DNA of 10,993 nucleotides, taken from contig NW_019091413.1 in the NCBI RefSeq assembly GCF_001949145.1, positions 543,639 through 554,631 of the forward strand, given 5' to 3'. Shown in pieces: positions 6,761-10,993 of this stretch (position 1 is the first letter of the stretch; every line of letters starts with the position of its first letter). The notes beneath the pieces are model-generated. The model ran no database searches and had not been told where the DNA came from. It was given only the letters and a program-made list of their open reading frames with translations. The stretch is from Acanthaster planci (lineage: Eukaryota > Echinodermata > Asteroidea > Valvatida > Acanthasteridae). Position numbers and translations under genes: made by a program.

Positions 6761-8179
6761 CGGCATCTGACAGGGAAAACAGATTTCTCATTCCACACTC
6801 TTTGCATAGTTTTACTACAAGAACTTGGTTTCTCTCTGAAACCCTGACCATCTGGGGAACCCATTCATCTGGCTTTTTACTTGAAACTCAAGAAGGACTT
6901 GTCTTTTCTCTTATGTTGTGTTAGTCTCGTTCCAGGAGGTCTAACTGATGTTAGAGCAAATCTGGAATTTTTAATACACTGTCACAAAAAAACTAGCTTC
7001 TCTGGGGGCCTGGCAAGACCATAACGGTCCAACAGCCTTAATGATGTCTACTACAGAATATACATAAATGATTACATTAAAATAACACCATATTTCTACG
7101 AAAGCTGTTCTGATATGATTCCATCTTTCTGTCTAGAACTCAGCAGCTGGCTAGCTAATAATCACTTGCATTGCATGATTTGTTTGCTCTACTGACTTGT
7201 TAACCTTTTACATTCCAACACACTGTAAACTACAAAAATATAGCCCAAAATACTTTGATTGTACATACCTTGATACAAATATAGAAATGTCTGAATATAA
7301 CTTCATTTTTCTGTGCAACTTATGTCAAAGCGCTTGTGGTATTCCATCTGCCAGCATAAGAAGGGTTGGTGACAGGGGCAACTAGGAAGCTGGGCCTAGT
7401 CCTTATACATACTTAAAGCTAACACATTTTTTTACTGAAAAAGAACATAATGCTTTCTGAACTTGACATTTATCTGCATAACTATTGAACAGAACTTTCA
7501 AGAAGTCAAATAACTTGGATCTGATTATGAAAGTTTTTCAATACAGTCTCTCTATCTTACCAGTCCACACAATGACACAACAGGACTTATGAAGTGATGA
7601 AAGTTGTTCAAAAACATTCAACAGGCATCTGTTCATTAATGTCTTCTACCTACAGAATTCTCAATCAATCACTACCTGAAAAAATAGAATTTAAAAGATG
7701 CTCCAGATTAAGAAAACATCTGAAATGCTGCTTTGTATACACACAAAGGTTACAAAAGTTGGAATAAGTTGAGACACTTTAAGGCAAGCCAGGAGGACAC
7801 TCTACATGCAGAGACATCAAAGGTACATTCTAAAGTTTGAAATGTCCAAGGCTAGTTGTTTGGACACGCTAACTTGAGCCAAGAAGTGTGTAAATACTTG
7901 TCCTTGACACAATCCATCACATGCAACAAATGTTCATTTGGCTGCTGTTGTTTGGTCTGGTCTAAGTATACTTGGTGGTACCATTAAAACTGGGACACAC
8001 TACTGTAGTGGATGACACTGAGTCATTCAAAGACTATTTACAGAGAAGAACCAGCAATGGTTTAGGGTAGAAAGGCTACTTGAACTCTTTGAGATTGTGA
8101 CTACAACATTTGCTTGTTATGACTACTCACAAGGAATGCACTTTGATTTAATTATTGATCTGCGTACAAGCTGCTACAG

Positions 8180-8203
8180 ACCAGAGAAAGCCCTTTCTCT
8201 GGT
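8180..8203. repeat. Perfect 11-bp hairpin
   Basis: ACCAGAGAAAG (8180-8190) and CTTTCTCTGGT (8193-8203) are exact reverse complements separated by only CC, a 24-bp near-palindrome. It could extrude as a DNA cruciform or fold as a compact RNA stem. It does not match the histone 3' stem-loop consensus. Confidence 0.7.
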
Positions 8204-9180
8204 TAGGACAATATCGCCAAAGATTTATTCAGTTCAGGACATGATTTTAAGCTCAGTGGATGAGGTATGGATTTAGCATTGTCATTCCCACACCTTTCTT
8301 GTGACAAAGCAATATATCAAAATAAATCATACTGCTTAATCACTTCCAGAAAGGAACTGTATCTTTGAACGAAATCAATCAATGAAATAAAACAAAAAAT
8401 GTGACTATCTAACAAAAACATTCTTTGCTGAAAATAACTTGCATCCACATAGATGCACATCTATAAAGGATCAAACTGTACAGAGCCCTAGATAGATTCT
8501 CAGTGACTGAAATAAAAATTCTGACTTTCTCAAAAGCCAGAATTTTGTTTGGGCAATGATTCTCCTTTTGTTTCAATGGTAAATATAATAAAATTGCCAA
8601 ACATGTCCATTTCCCACTCTCAAAAATGCTCCAAGATTTTGAATATTTCAAACAATTCGGCCACATGCTTTTTATCGGACAATTCTTTCCCCTAATATCC
8701 CCCTCCCAAGATAAAAAAGATTCTTTAGTTTGCTGTCAAACATGCACGTGTTTGTGTCTTTTACACCTGTCACATAAACACACATCTACATTTACTATAC
8801 AAACTCCCAACACTTGACGTGTTGCATTTGTAGGAAGGGAGATAAGTGCGTTTATGTTCAATCAGAAATAAACGTTATGTACACAACTGCATATTCAAAG
8901 AATTCCTGCATGTCTTAAGCATGGGTTTCCCCATCAAATGTACCAGAAAGTTTAGCTTACCATAGAGCACATAACAATGGACAGACAACTACTAGCTCAA
9001 AAGGAAGTTCTTCCATTTTCTACATATCTCAGAATCCTGGAATGTCTGCATGCATACCGTTATGTACTTTTATTTCTGCTTATGTCCAGCTATGAGCATG
9101 CGCTGAGGATGACCCACATGCACGATGTCTGCACTTAATAGCCAGATTTTTCTTACTTGGGACAGTTTTAGAGCTGATGT

Positions 9181-9293
9181 GTGCAGAAATGCACTTCGGG
9201 TAGAAAACAGGCTTAGGCTGGATGCCAGCCTAAAAGTTACACATCAGTGTCATAGCCAAGTGCTAAAAGTACCATACTTGGTCAGGTACTTTT
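9181..9293. repeat. Cluster of three stem-loops
   Basis: Three hairpins follow each other. GTGCA/TGCAC has a GAAA loop (9181-9194). TTAGGCTGG/CCAGCCTAA has a 3-nt ATG loop (9213-9233). AAAAGTACC/GGTACTTTT has an 11-nt loop (9265-9293). The second and third have perfect 9-bp stems. An A-rich run and further AT-rich sequence follow at 9302-9325. The cluster could be part of a structured RNA or the remains of a foldback element. No known RNA family is recognised. Confidence 0.55.
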
Positions 9294-10766
9294 GGAGTCC
9301 TTTAAAAAAAAAATTTAAAAATTTCCACAACTGTGATAATTTGAAGTTATCAATTTATTTTGTAATCTTTACCTTTTGTATCAAGCCTCCAATGTCCACG
9401 TTCTCCAGTTTCATTCACACCTAACCAGTTCAATATTTGGCGGTGAGCTTAGCACTCAAAAAGTACTCGGCTACAACACTGTAACACACTACAGCAGGTC
9501 TGATCATCAGTACCAAGCTGATTTTCGGTGCTTTTGCTCGAGCAAAATTTTCTGCAAAAATGGCTCCTAGTAAACTCCTAGGGATGCTTTTTATGAAATC
9601 AGCCAGTACCAGTGTGCTCACTTCAAAGTCCTGAATTATATAAGCCAATGCCCAAGTAAATATCTATTGTTCTTGATCTCTGCACATTAGTTTAGTGTTT
9701 GCACCAAATTTACCCACTTCAAATAACACCCTCCTATTGTGTCCGCCATGCTTCTAAATGGCTGAAGGAAGTATTCTGTTCTGTAGGGGCAACTTACAAT
9801 GCCATAACATTTACAAGTGTGTGTCACATCCTTGGAATTGGACAAAAACAGCACCGCATGAAAATTCCCCAAAAGAGCTGAGAAAATTTGTGCATGAGAT
9901 CATGTTAAATTGGGGGAAGGATTACTTTTTCAAAACCAAGAATAACTGACAATCTATTTGAGGATAAACACTCTTAATTCTGTATTAATGCCTACATTGT
10001 AAACTTTTGGATTTTTTTTGAGTAAAATCAATTAGCAACTTAGCGGGTGAAAGTAGATCAAGAAAGTGGGATCACTGATTAGCCAATAGACTTTGCAACA
10101 CAATGTGATTCTGAATAAGGGCGGTGGTTATAAAAAAATCGCAAGTAAAAAGTCTGACCATTCAAACAAGACAACTCAGTACACATGCATGTCAACTCTT
10201 CTAAATTGCACCAAGTCGTCACAGAAATCACTGAAAGTCTGGAGACAGACTCTAGCGGCAGATTGAGCCTGAACGAACCGCTCTTAACTGGCTTGAACGG
10301 GATTAAAATGAGGTCACACTAGCAGCAGCCTTTTCAGGCAAGATGAGATTGTCAGGCATAACCCAGCAATGCAACCAAAGACTCTCAAAAGCTGTTATCT
10401 GCTTGTGGCAAACTTGATCTGGTTGTGGTCGGCTTGACCCAGTTCTGGCTTGCTCGCTCCGGTTCTGTTAAACTTGAAACATGCTACATTGGACAAAGAT
10501 GCTCAAGCGCTGTTGCTGTACGTTTTCTTCAGTTTGGCACTAGATTGAAAGGAAAAAGGAGATAAGAAAGCAATGTAAGGACTACTTATTGTGGGTGAAT
10601 TTTCCTTAACGGCAGCTTACCAAAAAGTTCACCTCTGTTGTTATGTTTTCCAAATGTATTCTGATTAGATCAAGATTGATTCCATTTTAAACTTGTAGAC
10701 TAAACCAATCAATTCTCTATGGAACCCAAACATGCACAGGTTCAGTGTGTACACAGTAGGTTGCCA

Positions 10767-10794
10767 GCACAAAATGACCCAGGGTCTTTTGTGC
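10767..10794. repeat. Near-perfect 13-bp hairpin with one bulge
   Basis: GCACAAAA (10767-10774) pairs with TTTTGTGC (10787-10794), and GACCC (10776-10780) pairs with GGGTC (10782-10786). The only unpaired bases are a T bulge at 10775 and the A at the tip, at 10781. As RNA, the tip would open to a small loop. Confidence 0.7.
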
Positions 10795-10800
10795 AGTCCT

Positions 10801-10849
10801 CTTCACTGCATTTGGTTTACTGTACAATGATGCACATGAAACAGTGAAG
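10801..10849. repeat. 8-bp stem-loop next to the 10767 hairpin
   Basis: CTTCACTG (10801-10808) and CAGTGAAG (10842-10849) are perfect complements around a 33-nt loop. Only six bases separate it from the preceding hairpin. A direct repeat of the 10767 arm, CAGCACAAAA, reappears at about 10862-10871. Confidence 0.5.
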
Positions 10850-10993
10850 CACAGTTGTTGGGCAGCACAAAAAAGCAATCTGATATTCCTGTGAGGGACT
10901 GTTGGTGCCGTGCACAACATAACACAGCTGAGCTTCTTTGAGGTGTTACCAAGTGACCCAAAGAGCAACTTCCACATAAAAGGGTTAATTAAC

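Larger units (their letters stand above)
5001..9000. other. Long AT-rich region without supported genes
   Basis: All open frames here are under 100 codons, have no recognisable motif and are crowded by stops in the same frame, so I call none of them. The longest is on the minus strand at 5640-5930. Two C8 tracts lie at 5166-5173 and 5369-5376. In the lines I counted, C exceeds G and A slightly exceeds T on the plus strand, which would fit transcription from the minus strand. Hairpins at 6743 and 8180 and an X-box-like site at 5880 are listed separately. Minor elements are a TGAGTCA AP-1-type site at 8019-8025 and a CAACAC/GTGTTG stem at 8808-8824. Confidence 0.4.
9001..10993. other. Right-hand non-coding region
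   Basis: No coding exon is supported. The region holds the stem-loop clusters at 9181-9293 and 10767-10849, an NRF-1-like GCATGCGC within GAGCATGCGCTG (about 9095-9106), and a CCAAT sequence at about 10083. At 10405-10475 loosely related copies of CTTGA(N)CTGGTTCTG-like sequence suggest a degenerate repeat. None of these identifies a gene. Confidence 0.4.

Noticed and set aside
3964-7896. Pumilio-type TGTANATA sites at 3964, 7260 and about 7889
   Set aside because: Similar numbers occur on the opposite strand (about 5347, 8034 and 8874), so the count reflects AT-rich composition. Only the first could lie in a long TMEM70 3' UTR.
9095-9106. NRF-1 site GAGCATGCGCTG
   Set aside because: Only one half matches the consensus well and no promoter is evident nearby.
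10717-10977. Minus-strand 86-residue frame at the right edge
   Set aside because: No motif, it spans two hairpins, and it has the length expected from chance.

Overview
The window reads as nuclear DNA from an animal, most likely an invertebrate. The supporting signs are one split protein-coding gene with GT/AG intron borders, long AT-rich non-coding flanks, AATAAA signals and a tRNA-derived retroposon. There is no operon structure and no bacterial-type gene density. I cannot name the species.

One gene is well supported. It is a plus-strand homologue of TMEM70, the inner mitochondrial membrane protein that helps assemble the c-ring of ATP synthase and also affects complex I. Positions 1-1380 hold no gene I can defend, only a pyrimidine tract and a complex inverted repeat at 774-828. 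A promoter-like stretch at about 1390-1585 has a GC box, a TATA-like site and a YY1-like site, spaced as for a start of transcription near 1550. A leader with two short upstream ORFs follows. Exon 1 (coding 1721-1915) supplies a basic mitochondrial presequence. A phase-0 intron of about 0.95 kb follows, and exon 2 (2870-3448) carries the membrane hairpin and the conserved C-terminal domain. The joined product is about 257 residues; human TMEM70 has 260. The 3' UTR starts with a perfect 21-bp tandem duplication and has an AATAAA at 3821.

The intron contains the most unusual structure: a 438-bp segment (2051-2488) bounded by inverted repeats of about 25 bp, like a MITE. Inside it, on the minus strand, lies a tRNA-like sequence with A box, B box and a T-rich Pol III terminator. 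Either a tRNA-derived SINE landed in a MITE, or one element carries both parts.

From 3850 to 10993 I find no convincing exon. The longest open frame there (97 codons) is about what chance gives in this composition. The lines I counted by hand are C-rich over G between about 5 and 9 kb, while just downstream of the gene G is equal or higher. This would fit a convergent minus-strand transcript, for example a long 3' UTR or intron, but it is weak evidence. Several near-perfect hairpins lie in this part (6743, 8180, 9181-9293, 10767-10849). An oligo-T run followed by ACGAGTAC occurs at both 313 and 6296 and may mark retroposon tails. No rRNA gene, intact tRNA, CRISPR array or complete autonomous transposon was seen.
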